DNA of 64,000 bases, from NCBI GenBank assembly GCA_035550375.1, contig DASZPH010000072.1, forward strand, positions 62,001-126,000, read 5' to 3'. The translations under genes were made by a program, and so were the position numbers. Position 1 is the stretch's first letter. Each line of letters starts with the position of its first letter. Below the pieces are notes generated by a model that was not told the origin of the DNA, searched no databases, and worked only from the letters and a program-made list of their open reading frames with translations. Below, one piece after another: positions 27,387 to 35,895 of the stretch. The DNA comes from DASSFG01 sp035550375 (GTDB lineage Bacteria > Planctomycetota > Planctomycetia > Pirellulales > JAICIG01).

Positions 27387-28466
27387 ATGAGTCTTGGTTT
27401 CGGCATCGTTGGCTGCGGGATGATTGTCCGCTTTCACGCCCGCGCAATCGGCGAGGTGCGCGGCGCGAAGCTCGTGGCGTGTTACAACCGCACCGCCCCG
27501 AAGGCCGACGCCTTCGCCGAGGAGTGGGGTTGCCGCGCCTACCGCGAGCTCGACGCCATGCTGGCCGACCCGAAGGTCGACGTGGTCACGATCGGCACCG
27601 CCAGCGGGGCGCATTTGGAGCCGGCCGTCGCCGCGGCCCGCGCCGGGAAGCATGTGATCGTCGAAAAACCGCTGGAAATCACGCTGAAGCGTTGCGACAA
27701 GATCATCGACGCTTGCGATAAGGCCGGGGTGCGGCTGGCCACCATCTTCCCGTCGCGTTTTCATGGCTCCAGCCAGGAGCTGAAGCGGGCCGTCGAAGCG
27801 GGGCGCTTCGGCCGGCTCACGCTCGGCGACGCTTATGTGAAGTGGTATCGCACGCAGGCGTATTACGACAGCGGCGCCTGGCGAGGCACCTGGGAGCTCG
27901 ACGGCGGCGGGGCGCTGATGAATCAGGCGATCCACAGTGTCGACCTGCTGCAGTGGCTGATGGGAGACGTGGCCGAAATAAGCGCCTGCACCGCCACGCT
28001 GGCCCACGAGCGGATCGCCGTGGAAGACACGGCCGTCGCCAGCCTGCGGTTCACCAGCGGCGCGCTGGGAGTGATCGAGGCCACCACCGCCGCCTGGCCC
28101 GGTTACCTGAAACGGATCGAGCTGCACGGATCGCAGGGCTCCGCCATGATCGAAGAAGAGGACATCGTGAAATGGGATTTTGCTAAAAAGGACCGGCGCG
28201 ATGCAGCCATCCAGCAGCAGATGGCCCGCAGCAAGAGCACGGGCGGAGGCGCGGCCGACCCGGCGGCCATCGGCCATCAGGCCCACGCTAAGCAGTTCCG
28301 TGACTTTGCCGAATCGATCCAGAAGGGGCGGGCGCCGCTCATCGACGGCCGCGAAGGGCGCCGGGCGGTTGAAATCATCCTCGGAATCTACAAATCGGCG
28401 GAGACCGGCAAATCGGTTACGCTGCCGTTGGCCGCCGACCCGGTGCTCAAGGCGCGAAAGAAGTAG
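27387..28466 (+). CDS. Gfo/Idh/MocA family oxidoreductase
   Basis: 359 residues. The Rossmann N-terminus is LGFGIVGCGMIVRFHARAI, and EKPLEITLKRCDKIIDAC contains the conserved EKP catalytic Lys. GGGALMNQAIHSVDLLQWL holds the G-G-x-x-x-D/N-x-x-x-H motif of the C-terminal domain. The family oxidises or epimerises sugars and polyols with NAD(P); specificity is unknown. The ATG at 27387 is the natural start because 150 bases of in-frame sequence upstream encode nothing family-like. It is convergent with the DUF1501 gene (20-bp gap). Planctomycetes carry many paralogues, commonly tied to polysaccharide breakdown. Confidence 0.88.
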   Translation: MSLGFGIVGCGMIVRFHARAIGEVRGAKLVACYNRTAPKADAFAEEWGCRAYRELDAMLADPKVDVVTIGTASGAHLEPAVAAARAGKHVIVEKPLEITLKRCDKIIDACDKAGVRLATIFPSRFHGSSQELKRAVEAGRFGRLTLGDAYVKWYRTQAYYDSGAWRGTWELDGGGALMNQAIHSVDLLQWLMGDVAEISACTATLAHERIAVEDTAVASLRFTSGALGVIEATTAAWPGYLKRIELHGSQGSAMIEEEDIVKWDFAKKDRRDAAIQQQMARSKSTGGGAADPAAIGHQAHAKQFRDFAESIQKGRAPLIDGREGRRAVEIILGIYKSAETGKSVTLPLAADPVLKARKK

Positions 28467-28486
28467 ATGACGCGGTTTCTCAAACT

Positions 28487-29965
28487 CTAAAACAGCTCGC
28501 GGATGGGCTGGCCCTCGTTTTCGACGATGTAGCGCGGACGGCCACGATTGTCGAGGTAGGTGGCGTCCAGCGGCACGCCCAGGTAGCGATAGAGAGTCGC
28601 GGCCAGGTCGGCGGGGGTGACGGGCCGCTCACGAATATAGCCGCCGTCGCTCTCGGTGCCGCCGATCACCTGACCGTGCCGCAGGCCGCCGCCCGCCAGC
28701 GACATCGACATCACCCAGGGCCAGTGATCGCGGCCGTCCGTGCTTCCCTGTGTCCCCATTTGCGGCGTTCTGCCGAATTCGCCCATGGCCATCACCAGGA
28801 CGTCGTCGAGCAGGCCGCGGGCGTCGAGGTCGCCCACGAGGGTTGTGAGCAGATGGTCGAAAAGCGGCAGCAGCGGGCCGAGCCCCTTGGTGATGCCGCC
28901 GTAGGGAGGAATGTTGTCGCCGTGCGTGTCCCACGTGCCGCTGGCGGTGTGGTAGCTGAGGTCAATCGTCACGAACCGCACGCCCGCCTCCACCAAACGA
29001 CGGGCGAGCAGCGCCTGTTGACACCAGAGGTGCTTCCCGTAGCGGTCGCGTGAGGCCTCGGGCTCCAGCGAAAGGTCGAAGGCCTGCTGCGCCTTGCGTC
29101 CGATCACCATCTCCAGCGCCTGGTGACGGTAGCTTTCGAGCGCCTCCATCGAGCCGTCGCGGTCGAGGTCGCGCCGCAGGCGGTCAAAATCTTCGAGCAG
29201 CGCCCGCCGGTCGTGCAGGCGCTCGTGGCTGAGTCCGGCAGGCAACTGAAACAGGTCGGCGCCCGTTTCCTTCAGCGTGTCGCCGCCGACCAGATCGTAG
29301 ATCGGCAGTTTTGCCGCCTGGTTGCCCACGAACGGATCGTAGCGCTTCCCCAAATACCCCGCGAACGGGATGTGCGAGCGCGACTTCATGAACACCACAT
29401 ACGGGGGCACGACCGGGTTTGCCCCGCCGCAAAACTTGGAGACGATCGACCCGATCGAAGGGTATTTGTCGGCCTCGGGGTTGGTGCGCGGCTCCGCCGC
29501 TGCGTTACCCGTTTGAAATACGGCGTTGGGCTCGTGGTTGCTGGCCCGCGCGTCGACCGACCGGATGAGGGTGAACTTGTCGAGCATGGCTGCCTGCTTG
29601 GGCAGGTGCTCGCAGATCTGCACGCCGGGAAGCGCGGTTTGAATGGGGGAGAAGGGCCCTCGGTTCTGATAGGGGCGGCCCGGCTTGGGATCCCAGGTGT
29701 CGATGTGGCTCGGTCCGCCCGCCATCCACAGCAAGATCACGCTCTTCGGCCGTGCAGTGGGTCCGCCAGACTGCGCGGCGGCGGCTTCGGTTCGCAGCAA
29801 CTCGCTCAGGCTCAGTCCGGCGACGCCGGCCAGGCTGGCTTTGAGCAGGCCGCGGCGGCTGGATCCGCCCCGGCTGTCCACGACGAGCCCTTCTCGCTCG
29901 GCCCCGAAATAATTCTGAAAGGCGTGCAACTCGTGCTGCATCGGCTGGCAGGATCTGACGATCAT
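28487..29965 (-). CDS. DUF1501 protein, Tat-exported
   Basis: 492 residues. SRRGLLKASLAGVAGLSLSE is a twin-arginine signal near residues 36-55. The alkaline-phosphatase-like fold of DUF1501 is visible in SVILLWMAGGPSHIDTWDPK, GTWDTHGDNIPPYGGITKGL and DDVLVMAMGEFGRTPQMG. In planctomycetes DUF1501 genes are usually paired with a DUF1549/DUF1553 cytochrome-like partner; here the partner is missing, making this a solo copy. The ATG at 29965 has AGGAGAT six bases upstream. The role is unknown; the fold suggests metal-dependent hydrolysis of sulfate or phosphate esters outside the cytoplasm. Confidence 0.88.
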   Translation of the reverse strand: MIVRSCQPMQHELHAFQNYFGAEREGLVVDSRGGSSRRGLLKASLAGVAGLSLSELLRTEAAAAQSGGPTARPKSVILLWMAGGPSHIDTWDPKPGRPYQNRGPFSPIQTALPGVQICEHLPKQAAMLDKFTLIRSVDARASNHEPNAVFQTGNAAAEPRTNPEADKYPSIGSIVSKFCGGANPVVPPYVVFMKSRSHIPFAGYLGKRYDPFVGNQAAKLPIYDLVGGDTLKETGADLFQLPAGLSHERLHDRRALLEDFDRLRRDLDRDGSMEALESYRHQALEMVIGRKAQQAFDLSLEPEASRDRYGKHLWCQQALLARRLVEAGVRFVTIDLSYHTASGTWDTHGDNIPPYGGITKGLGPLLPLFDHLLTTLVGDLDARGLLDDVLVMAMGEFGRTPQMGTQGSTDGRDHWPWVMSMSLAGGGLRHGQVIGGTESDGGYIRERPVTPADLAATLYRYLGVPLDATYLDNRGRPRYIVENEGQPIRELF

Positions 29966-30128
29966 CTCGATCTCCTGAAAACCGCCTGCCGTGAAACGCC
30001 CGCGCCAGAGGCCGGAAAACTAGGGTGCCTGGGCCGGTGACAGGATAACAGAAAAGGCCCGGGTGCGGGAACAGAATCGAATGGACGGCGGTGGCCTAAC
30101 AGCGAAGCGAGGATTCTTTTGACCTGCC

Positions 30129-30142
30129 GGATGACGTCATCC
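30129..30142. promoter_or_regulatory. 14-bp perfect palindrome, candidate operator
   Basis: GGATGACGTCATCC lies between the DUF1501 start and the small MDENPY gene, about 67 bp before the latter. It is a perfect palindrome with a TGACGTCA core, and GTCA/TGAC half sites also flank it. It may be bound by a homodimeric regulator. Confidence 0.35.
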
Positions 30143-30208
30143 TGCGGTCAGACACGCGGCGGCGTAAGAACCCGGCCGACCGCGAAGCGCCGTGGTAGAA
30201 TAGGCGAT

Positions 30209-30352
30209 ATGGACGAGAACCCATATCGAGGGCCGGGAGAAGACAGGCCCCGGTTTCGACGCCGGCGCGTTCGGCCCCTTGGCCGCGTCGTGCTTGGCTT
30301 CTTCTTCATCGTGGCCGCATTGATTGGCGCGCTTGCGCTGGCCGGGAAGTGA
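30209..30352 (+). CDS. Small MDENPY-type membrane protein
   Basis: 47 residues: a polar head starting MDENPYRGPGED, an Arg-rich stretch (RFRRRRVRPLGR) and one membrane helix (VVLGFFFIVAALIGALALAG). Short planctomycete proteins starting M-x-E/D-NPY are common and are probably single-span membrane peptides. The basic stretch before the helix predicts an N-in orientation. In-frame codons reach back to 30119, but the MDENPY start is the recognisable one. Function unknown; the gene stands alone, divergent from the DUF1501 gene. Confidence 0.55.
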   Translation: MDENPYRGPGEDRPRFRRRRVRPLGRVVLGFFFIVAALIGALALAGK

Positions 30353-30510
30353 TTGGCCAAAATCGACCAACGCGATCTTGGGCCACTACCGAACAAACAA
30401 TCGCCGCAGACCCGCTGGCAGAGGCTCGCCGGGTTGGCGCAGCAGCCCCGGAAAGCTCGTGGCGGGCGGTTGCTTGATCACCACCGCCCACGTTCGAAGG
30501 GCCGTGCACG

Positions 30511-32037
30511 TCACCCGGCTGCTACCGGAGCGTGCACGCGCGCCGGCTGCGGCCGGCGGCCGTCGTGATAAAACGTGCAGTTGCGGCCCGCCGCCTTCGC
30601 CCCTCGAACGGCGTCCTCGCAGCGTTTCAAGAGCGCGACCGCGTCGCCGCCCCGGTCCAACTCGGCCACGCCCACGCTGACGGTGACGGTGATCTGCGAC
30701 GACTCCGATTTCAGTTTGCAGGCGGCGACGGCGCGGCGAATGCGGTCGCCCGCCGAGAGGGCCTCGTGCAGGCGCGTGTCGACGAGCACGATCGCCAGCT
30801 TGTCTTCGTGATAGCGGGCCGCCAGATCGATGTGCGACCGGGTGGCCGTGCGGATGATCTGGGTCACGGTGCGCAGCACGACGTCGCCCATCAGGTTGCC
30901 GCGAATGCGGTTGAAGTTGGTCATGTTGTCCATATCGATCACGACCAACGACAGGGGCGTGTTGGCCAGGTTGTGCTCGGCGATGCGGTGCCGCAATCCC
31001 TCGAAGAAAGTGCGGCGGTTTAACAGTCCGGTGAGCGGATCGGTGCGGGCGTCGATCGGCATCGCCTGCAGTTCCCTGGCGAGGGCCAGCAGGTCGTCCT
31101 GCATCACCTCCGCCGCCTCCTCGGTCGATTCTTGCCGGGCGATGGCCGAGCACTGGCCGCCGTCGTGCAGGTGGGCGCAGTTGCCGCCGGCATCATGCGA
31201 GGCGGCCAGCGCCACGCTGGTGCGTTCCAAGAGCGAGCCCATGTCGTCGCCGGAGCGAGCCTCGGCCACCCCCTGGCTGATGGTGACCTTGACGGGGGTC
31301 TCGGCCACGTGGAATTCGCGGGCGGCGACGGCTGACCGGAGCCGTTCGGCCGCGGCCTGCGCCTCGTCGAGCCGCGTCCCCGGCAGGGCCACGGCGAACT
31401 GGTCTTCGTCGTAGCGGGCGATGAGGTCCATGGCGCGCATCGTCTCCGAGAGCACGCCGGCCACGCCGCGCAGCACTTCGTCCGCCGCTTCCTTGCCGTG
31501 TTTCCTCTCTAACTCGTTCAGGTTGTCGACGTCGACCAGCAGCACCGAAATGGGCGTTTCTTGCTGTTGCCACTGCGCCAGGCGGCGGCGAAGCTCGTCG
31601 TCGAAGCCGCGGCGGTTGGGCAGGCCGGTTACCAGGTCGGCCATGGCGGCCTTGGCCTGGGTTTCGATCGTCTGGGCCTGGCGGTCGAGCTCGATCTTGG
31701 CTTCGGCGAGTTGGTCGGTCAGTTCCTCGTTGACCTGCACGATGCGCGAAACGGCGTCGACGACGGCCCGGTCTTTCGGGCCGCTGCAATTGGCCCGCAG
31801 GGCGATCAGTTCCTGGCTGATGGAATCGACCTGGCTGACGTGGCGGCTGACCCGCCCCGCCACGTCGCAGGTCAGGTCGTGCAGATCGCGCAGGGCGTCG
31901 ATGGCCTGGCGGGCGTTCGCCGCCTGCTGCCTTACCGCGTTGGCTTCGTGGATCCACCAGCCGATGGCGATGCCGACCGCCAGATCGACCAGAAGCACGA
32001 GGCCGCTGATGATCACCAGCCAGGGGACGTGGTCCAC
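30511..32037 (-). CDS. Tandem degenerate GGDEF-domain membrane protein
   Basis: 508 residues. One N-terminal membrane helix (LVIISGLVLLVDLAVGIAIGWW) is followed by a coiled coil (about 31-130). Two GGDEF-type domains follow, at about 130-290 and 325-490. Both keep the entry motif (DLVTGLPNRRGF, DPLTGLLNRRTF) and the metal-site LLVDVDNLN/VVIDMDNMT. Where active enzymes read RYGGDEF, the first domain has RYDEDQF (208-214) and the second RYHEDKL (408-414), so neither should make c-di-GMP. The protein is more likely a binding or regulatory scaffold. The start is GTG at 32037 with AGGAAA upstream. An AGGGAAT-N6-ATTCCCT repeat lies 20 bp before it. Confidence 0.85.
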   Translation of the reverse strand: MDHVPWLVIISGLVLLVDLAVGIAIGWWIHEANAVRQQAANARQAIDALRDLHDLTCDVAGRVSRHVSQVDSISQELIALRANCSGPKDRAVVDAVSRIVQVNEELTDQLAEAKIELDRQAQTIETQAKAAMADLVTGLPNRRGFDDELRRRLAQWQQQETPISVLLVDVDNLNELERKHGKEAADEVLRGVAGVLSETMRAMDLIARYDEDQFAVALPGTRLDEAQAAAERLRSAVAAREFHVAETPVKVTISQGVAEARSGDDMGSLLERTSVALAASHDAGGNCAHLHDGGQCSAIARQESTEEAAEVMQDDLLALARELQAMPIDARTDPLTGLLNRRTFFEGLRHRIAEHNLANTPLSLVVIDMDNMTNFNRIRGNLMGDVVLRTVTQIIRTATRSHIDLAARYHEDKLAIVLVDTRLHEALSAGDRIRRAVAACKLKSESSQITVTVSVGVAELDRGGDAVALLKRCEDAVRGAKAAGRNCTFYHDGRRPQPARVHAPVAAG

Positions 32038-32056
32038 GAACGGGTTTCCTGGGCGC

Positions 32057-32076
32057 AGGGAATGTCAATATTCCCT
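32057..32076. promoter_or_regulatory. Inverted repeat AGGGAAT-N6-ATTCCCT
   Basis: Perfect 7-bp arms (32057-32063 and 32070-32076) with a six-base spacer, 20 bp before the GTG start of the GGDEF gene. The placement over the leader suggests an operator or an mRNA hairpin that could limit translation. Confidence 0.4.
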
Positions 32077-32217
32077 ACGTCGGGGGCCGGCGCTCGTCAA
32101 ACCGTCGGAGCGATACCTTCCTCAGAACCGCTACGCGCCGCGTTTCAGGATGAGTCCCTTGGTTCGTAGCTCTCGTGATCGGCCGGCAGGTCGCACGCGT
32201 AGCTCTCGCCCGTTCCC

Positions 32218-32820
32218 CTACCCACCGTCGAGAAGCAAGTTGGCCAACGATGCCGCGCCGCCACCAACCCAGGCCTCCAATTCGAGCTTCCACCCCAAGC
32301 GCAGCAGTTCAGCGGACTGGATACCGATGGTCCCGGCGAGGTCGGGAAAACATTGCTCGAGGAGAGGAAGGGCTTCCTGTTCGGAAGGCGAAAGGGGAAT
32401 ACGCGGCAAGTCGGTTGCCTCGAACGGTGAAATGCCGAGAAGAACGTCACCGATCCCAAGATATGCCATCTCGAGTAGGACGAACTGGTCGCGGAGCCAG
32501 CGGTAGATGAGCAAATCGACAGGATCCAGGTCGCCAAGAAACGACAACCGCCCCGCGCCGACCAGACGGGAGATCCAACTCAGGTCGTTGTCTCTCGGCA
32601 AGCCGTAACCGCCGATCATCGCGAACCGATCGCGGACGGTCCCTTCACCAATTGCTCCCATCACACAGGCGGGCTTGGTCGTGAAGAGCCAACTCGCCTC
32701 GCTCCGTGCAGGCGCAACGACGACATAGGCGTCGGTGCGTTTGTGTTGGGCGAATTCGCCATCCCCGTCGCGGCAGGCGAACCACTGTTCGATCGAGCGG
32801 CAGAGCCTTGACGGGTCCAT
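32218..32820 (-). CDS. Toprim-like single-domain protein, unknown function
   Basis: 200 residues; I do not know a named family. The stretch FAMIGGYGLPRDNDLSWISR (67-86) followed by RLSFLGDLDPVDLLIYRWLR (91-110) resembles the Toprim fold core of topoisomerase VI A subunits and DUF2399/JetD proteins. In those, GKGYPDxxTRxFL leads to a strand ending in DADPYG or GDIDxxG. The first acidic residue of a catalytic Toprim is not obvious: VVVAPARSE has Glu only at 41. The rest is helical. The ATG at 32820 lies eleven bases after the LysR gene stop, so it is the second gene of that operon. Possible roles are nucleic-acid binding or cleavage, but that is inference. Confidence 0.5.
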   Translation of the reverse strand: MDPSRLCRSIEQWFACRDGDGEFAQHKRTDAYVVVAPARSEASWLFTTKPACVMGAIGEGTVRDRFAMIGGYGLPRDNDLSWISRLVGAGRLSFLGDLDPVDLLIYRWLRDQFVLLEMAYLGIGDVLLGISPFEATDLPRIPLSPSEQEALPLLEQCFPDLAGTIGIQSAELLRLGWKLELEAWVGGGAASLANLLLDGG

Positions 32821-32831
32821 ATCGACTGCTG

Positions 32832-33743
32832 TCACTCTTTGACCGTGGCTCGCGTGAACTCGATAAACCTGCGGCAGGCGTCGGACAGCCGCTCGCCGCG
32901 GCGCGTCAGGATACCCGACTGGATCGGACGAATTTGCCGCCCTAGATCGCGAATTCCCACCTTTCGCCCGCGCGTCACGGCGCCGGAAGGGAGAAGAGGC
33001 ACGATCGAAATGCCAAGTCCTGCTTCGACCATCCGCACGATGATCTCGGTGTTCGTCATCTCCATATCGACCCGCGGCGACAACCCCAGCGCGTGAAAGG
33101 CGTCGACGACATGCTGCCGGCCGGTGCTGCCGCGCTCGAATAGGATAAGCGGCTGATCGACCAGGTCCCGCAGGCGTATCGCCCGGTTCTTGAGCAACCC
33201 GTGGCGCGCGGGAGTGATCAGGCTCCAGCCCATCGAAAACAGGTGCTGGTAGTCCAGATCGGGCGACGGCTCGTAGGGGGCGGCCACGCCGATCGACACG
33301 TCGGCATGGGCCAGCAGCGCCGCTTCGATCTCCTGTTCGGTGCGGGCGCTCAGCCGGACGTGGATTTGCGGGAAAACCGCGTGGAACTGGCGGACGGCAT
33401 CGATCAGCAGATACTGCGTCAGGTACTGGCTGGCGACAACGTGGATTTCGTGGACGGCTGTTCCCGCGAAGAGGTCGCACAGTTCCCTGGCTCGGTCGAG
33501 AAAGGCCAGGGCGTGCGGCAAAAACTCCTGGCCATGCTCGGTGAGCTGCGTGGCGCGGCGCAGGCCGCGCCGCTTGCGATAGAGTTCGACCTTCAGGTGC
33601 CTTTCCAGCGTCAGCAAGCGGTTGCGAACCCCCTGCTCGGTGATGCACAAGGTCTCGGCCGCGCGCCGCAAGCTCCCCTGCCGCGCCAGCTCGACGAACG
33701 CGGCCACCTGATCGGTTGAAAGCGACGGGTATGCGATGGGCAT
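32832..33743 (-). CDS. LysR-family transcriptional regulator
   Basis: 303 residues. The N-terminal winged helix is clear (LSTDQVAAFVELARQGSLRR, ETLCITEQGVRNRLLTLERH). The effector domain follows, with the canonical TELTEHGQEFLPHA-like hinge and periplasmic-binding-type lobes. The start MPIAYPSLSTDQ at 33743 is chosen because the helix begins at once; upstream in-frame codons run into the promoter. It reads divergently from a secreted protein operon (224-bp gap) and is followed by the Toprim-like gene. A TTAT-N10-ATAA dyad sits 29 bp before its start, a typical site for LysR autoregulation. Confidence 0.85.
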   Translation of the reverse strand: MPIAYPSLSTDQVAAFVELARQGSLRRAAETLCITEQGVRNRLLTLERHLKVELYRKRRGLRRATQLTEHGQEFLPHALAFLDRARELCDLFAGTAVHEIHVVASQYLTQYLLIDAVRQFHAVFPQIHVRLSARTEQEIEAALLAHADVSIGVAAPYEPSPDLDYQHLFSMGWSLITPARHGLLKNRAIRLRDLVDQPLILFERGSTGRQHVVDAFHALGLSPRVDMEMTNTEIIVRMVEAGLGISIVPLLPSGAVTRGRKVGIRDLGRQIRPIQSGILTRRGERLSDACRRFIEFTRATVKE

Positions 33744-33771
33744 GAGCACGTCCCAAACACAACCAAAAAGA

Positions 33772-33789
33772 TTATGTCTGCACGAATAA
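33772..33789. promoter_or_regulatory. LysR-type binding site candidate
   Basis: TTATGTCTGCACGAATAA is a dyad (TTAT-N10-ATAA) with a T-N11-A register. It is in the divergent region 29 bp upstream of the LysR gene and 180 bp upstream of the secreted-protein gene. Classical LysR sites have this form. Confidence 0.4.
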
Positions 33790-33955
33790 ACCGTTTTTAG
33801 TTTAGTCGCGCCGTCACTAGGATTGCAAACGACGGGCGATGCAGAAGGCCGTGAAACACCGACCATTGGCCGAAGCTCGCGGCCACATTGCGCGTTTGCC
33901 CCGACAAAGAATCCAGCGTTCAGCTTTGTTGGCAGGCCGTAAGAACTTCAATTCC

Positions 33956-33961
33956 AGGAGG
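33956..33961 (+). promoter_or_regulatory. Strong ribosome binding site deciding the 33968 start
   Basis: AGGAGG six bases before ATG 33968. It fixes that start against the longer in-frame alternatives back to 33839. Confidence 0.75.
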
Positions 33962-33967
33962 AAAATC

Positions 33968-34714
33968 ATGCGTTGCATGGCAAGCGTGGGCGTTGTCGGT
34001 TTGTGGTTGGTTTATTTCGTCCCGACCGCGAGGGGCAGCGACCCCGTGGGTGTTTACGCCGTGCTCGAACGCGTCGAGTTCGAGCCGAATGCAGCTCAGC
34101 CCGAGCGGGTGAAGCTCTTCGGCTGGTTTGCGATGTCCGACGTTTCTAGCCGGGAATACAAGGAGCCCCAGCACGGCTGGCTGTGCTACACGCTTCCGCA
34201 AGAGAAGAAGGATCTCTGCCGCCGCGAGTGGAAAGACATGGAAGGCGTCGCGGGCAGCGGCAAGTGCCTTGCCTTCGGTGTTCGCCGCCGGGAACTGGGA
34301 AAGGTTGCCGAGGAAAAGGAGAAGGCGTCACCGGTGGAGTACACTCTGGCCTCCGGTTTGTTCGCCATCCGCTCGGACACCGACTACGATGTCATTCAGA
34401 ATCTGGTCACCATACCGCTGGCCGCGTCCCCTGCGCCGGACTCGCTCGAGGCTGCCGGCCCAGTCACGCTGAAGGCCATCAACCCTCGCGGGCGGGCGCA
34501 TCCGACCTGCAAACTGGTCTTCGACCTGGTCGAACTGTCTACGGGGGCGCGCGAGAAGAGCAAGCCGATTGCGGCCGGAGAGACCGAGACAACCTGGTCG
34601 CCCGAGATGCGGCTCAAGCCGGGCCAGCGCTACTCCTGGCAGGTCGAAGCGATCGACGGCGATTGGAAGAGCCGTTCCGCGGGAACCGAGTTTCAGGTCA
34701 AGGCAGCGTCATGA
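33968..34714 (+). CDS. Secreted protein with C-terminal FN3-like domain
   Basis: 248 residues. A signal peptide (CMASVGVVGLWLVYFVPTARG) is followed by two beta-rich halves. The second (about 150-248), with KLVFDLVELSTGAREKSK and LKPGQRYSWQVEAIDGDWKS, looks like a fibronectin-III-type sandwich. I recognise no enzymatic motif. The start has a perfect AGGAGG. It overlaps the desaturase gene as ATGA and is first in a three-gene operon with that gene and a membrane sulfatase. LysR lies divergently upstream and may control it. The whole operon faces the membrane or envelope. Confidence 0.65.
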   Translation: MRCMASVGVVGLWLVYFVPTARGSDPVGVYAVLERVEFEPNAAQPERVKLFGWFAMSDVSSREYKEPQHGWLCYTLPQEKKDLCRREWKDMEGVAGSGKCLAFGVRRRELGKVAEEKEKASPVEYTLASGLFAIRSDTDYDVIQNLVTIPLAASPAPDSLEAAGPVTLKAINPRGRAHPTCKLVFDLVELSTGAREKSKPIAAGETETTWSPEMRLKPGQRYSWQVEAIDGDWKSRSAGTEFQVKAAS

Positions 34715-35895
34715 AAAGTGCCATCACGGTTCGCCGGCAACTCCTGCCGCCTGCCGCGTTGCTCAGGGTCGCCCGACTCGCGCTTCGCGCTCCGGGCGAC
34801 TCGCCCTTCGTCCTGTTGGCCGCGACGCACGGCGTGGTGATCTGGCTGTGGCCGTCCAGTTCGTTGATTGCCCTGGGCACTTGGTGGAATTTGAACACGA
34901 TCGCCCACAACTTCATCCATCGGCCGTTCTTTCGCGGTTCCGCTCTGAATCGTTGCTTCGCTCTCTACCTGACAGCGCTGTTGGGGGTGCCGCAAACGTT
35001 GTGGCGTGAGCGTCATCTGGCCCACCACGCAGACCGGCGCTGGCGACTCCGCTACAGCCGACCGCTGGCGATCGAGTCGTTCGTCGTTTTGGCGACCTGG
35101 GGCACGATGCTTCTTCTGCGGCCGGATTTCTGGTTGAGTCGCTACCTGCCCGGTTACCTGGCGGCGCTCATGCTGTGCGCCGTTCACGGCCACTACGAGC
35201 ACGCCGGCGGCACCGTGAGCCACTACGGCCGCTTGTACAACTGGATGTTTTTCAACGACGGCTATCACTGCGAGCATCACGCCAGGCCGGGCCGAAGCTG
35301 GCGGGCGCTCCCGCAGTTGCGGGCCGCCGCGGCTCGCACAAGTCGTTGGCCGGCCGTGCTGCGGTGGCTCGACGACCTGCCGGGGCGGCATCGCCTCCGG
35401 CCGGTCTGCGGCCTGCTCAACATGCTCGAGCGGCTGGTGCTTCGCTCGCCCGCATGCCAGGCGTTCGTCGTCCGATGTCACGCCAGAGCGCTGACGCGGC
35501 TGGCGACTCGATTAGGTCGGCCGAGGACCGTGGCCATCGTTGGCGGGGGACTATTTCCGCGCACGGCCCTGGTCGTGCGGCGCGTCCTTCCCGAGGCCGA
35601 GCTGACGGTCATCGACGCCAGCCCCGCGAACCTGCGGGCCGCGCACGGCCTGGTCCGGCCTCCCGTCCGCTGGGTCGACGCCTGGTACGACCCGCAGCGA
35701 CACGGGGGTTTCGACCTCGTCGTGTTTCCCCTGGCGTACGTCGGCGACCGCGAGGCGTTGTACGCCAGCCCGCCGGCGCCGGTCGTGCTCATTCACGATT
35801 GGATCTGGCGCCGACGAGGGCGCGGGGTTGTCGTCTCGTTCTGGCTGCTGAAAAGGCTGAACCTGGTGGAAGCATGCGAGCCGCGGCGCTGTTAG
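34711..35895 (+). CDS. Fatty acid desaturase fused to a Rossmann-like domain
   Basis: 394 residues. The first 230 have the desaturase/hydroxylase histidine boxes HNFIH (66-70), HLAHH (102-106) and HCEHH (186-190), plus HGHYEH (160-163), set between hydrophobic segments (VLLAATHGVVIWLWPSSSLI, LSRYLPGYLAALMLCAV). From about 268 a second domain begins with VAIVGGGLFPRTALVV and AELTVIDASPANL, a Rossmann-type nucleotide or SAM site, so this could be a methyltransferase-like domain. The fusion is not one I know. It overlaps the secreted-protein gene by ATGA and the next gene by 22 bases, so all three are co-translated. Possible action on a membrane lipid or hydrocarbon is inferred. Confidence 0.75.
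   Translation: MKSAITVRRQLLPPAALLRVARLALRAPGDSPFVLLAATHGVVIWLWPSSSLIALGTWWNLNTIAHNFIHRPFFRGSALNRCFALYLTALLGVPQTLWRERHLAHHADRRWRLRYSRPLAIESFVVLATWGTMLLLRPDFWLSRYLPGYLAALMLCAVHGHYEHAGGTVSHYGRLYNWMFFNDGYHCEHHARPGRSWRALPQLRAAAARTSRWPAVLRWLDDLPGRHRLRPVCGLLNMLERLVLRSPACQAFVVRCHARALTRLATRLGRPRTVAIVGGGLFPRTALVVRRVLPEAELTVIDASPANLRAAHGLVRPPVRWVDAWYDPQRHGGFDLVVFPLAYVGDREALYASPPAPVVLIHDWIWRRRGRGVVVSFWLLKRLNLVEACEPRRC

Noticed and set aside
33839..33967. Extended N-terminus of the secreted protein
   Set aside because: The AGGAGG at 33956-33961 and the signal peptide fix ATG 33968.
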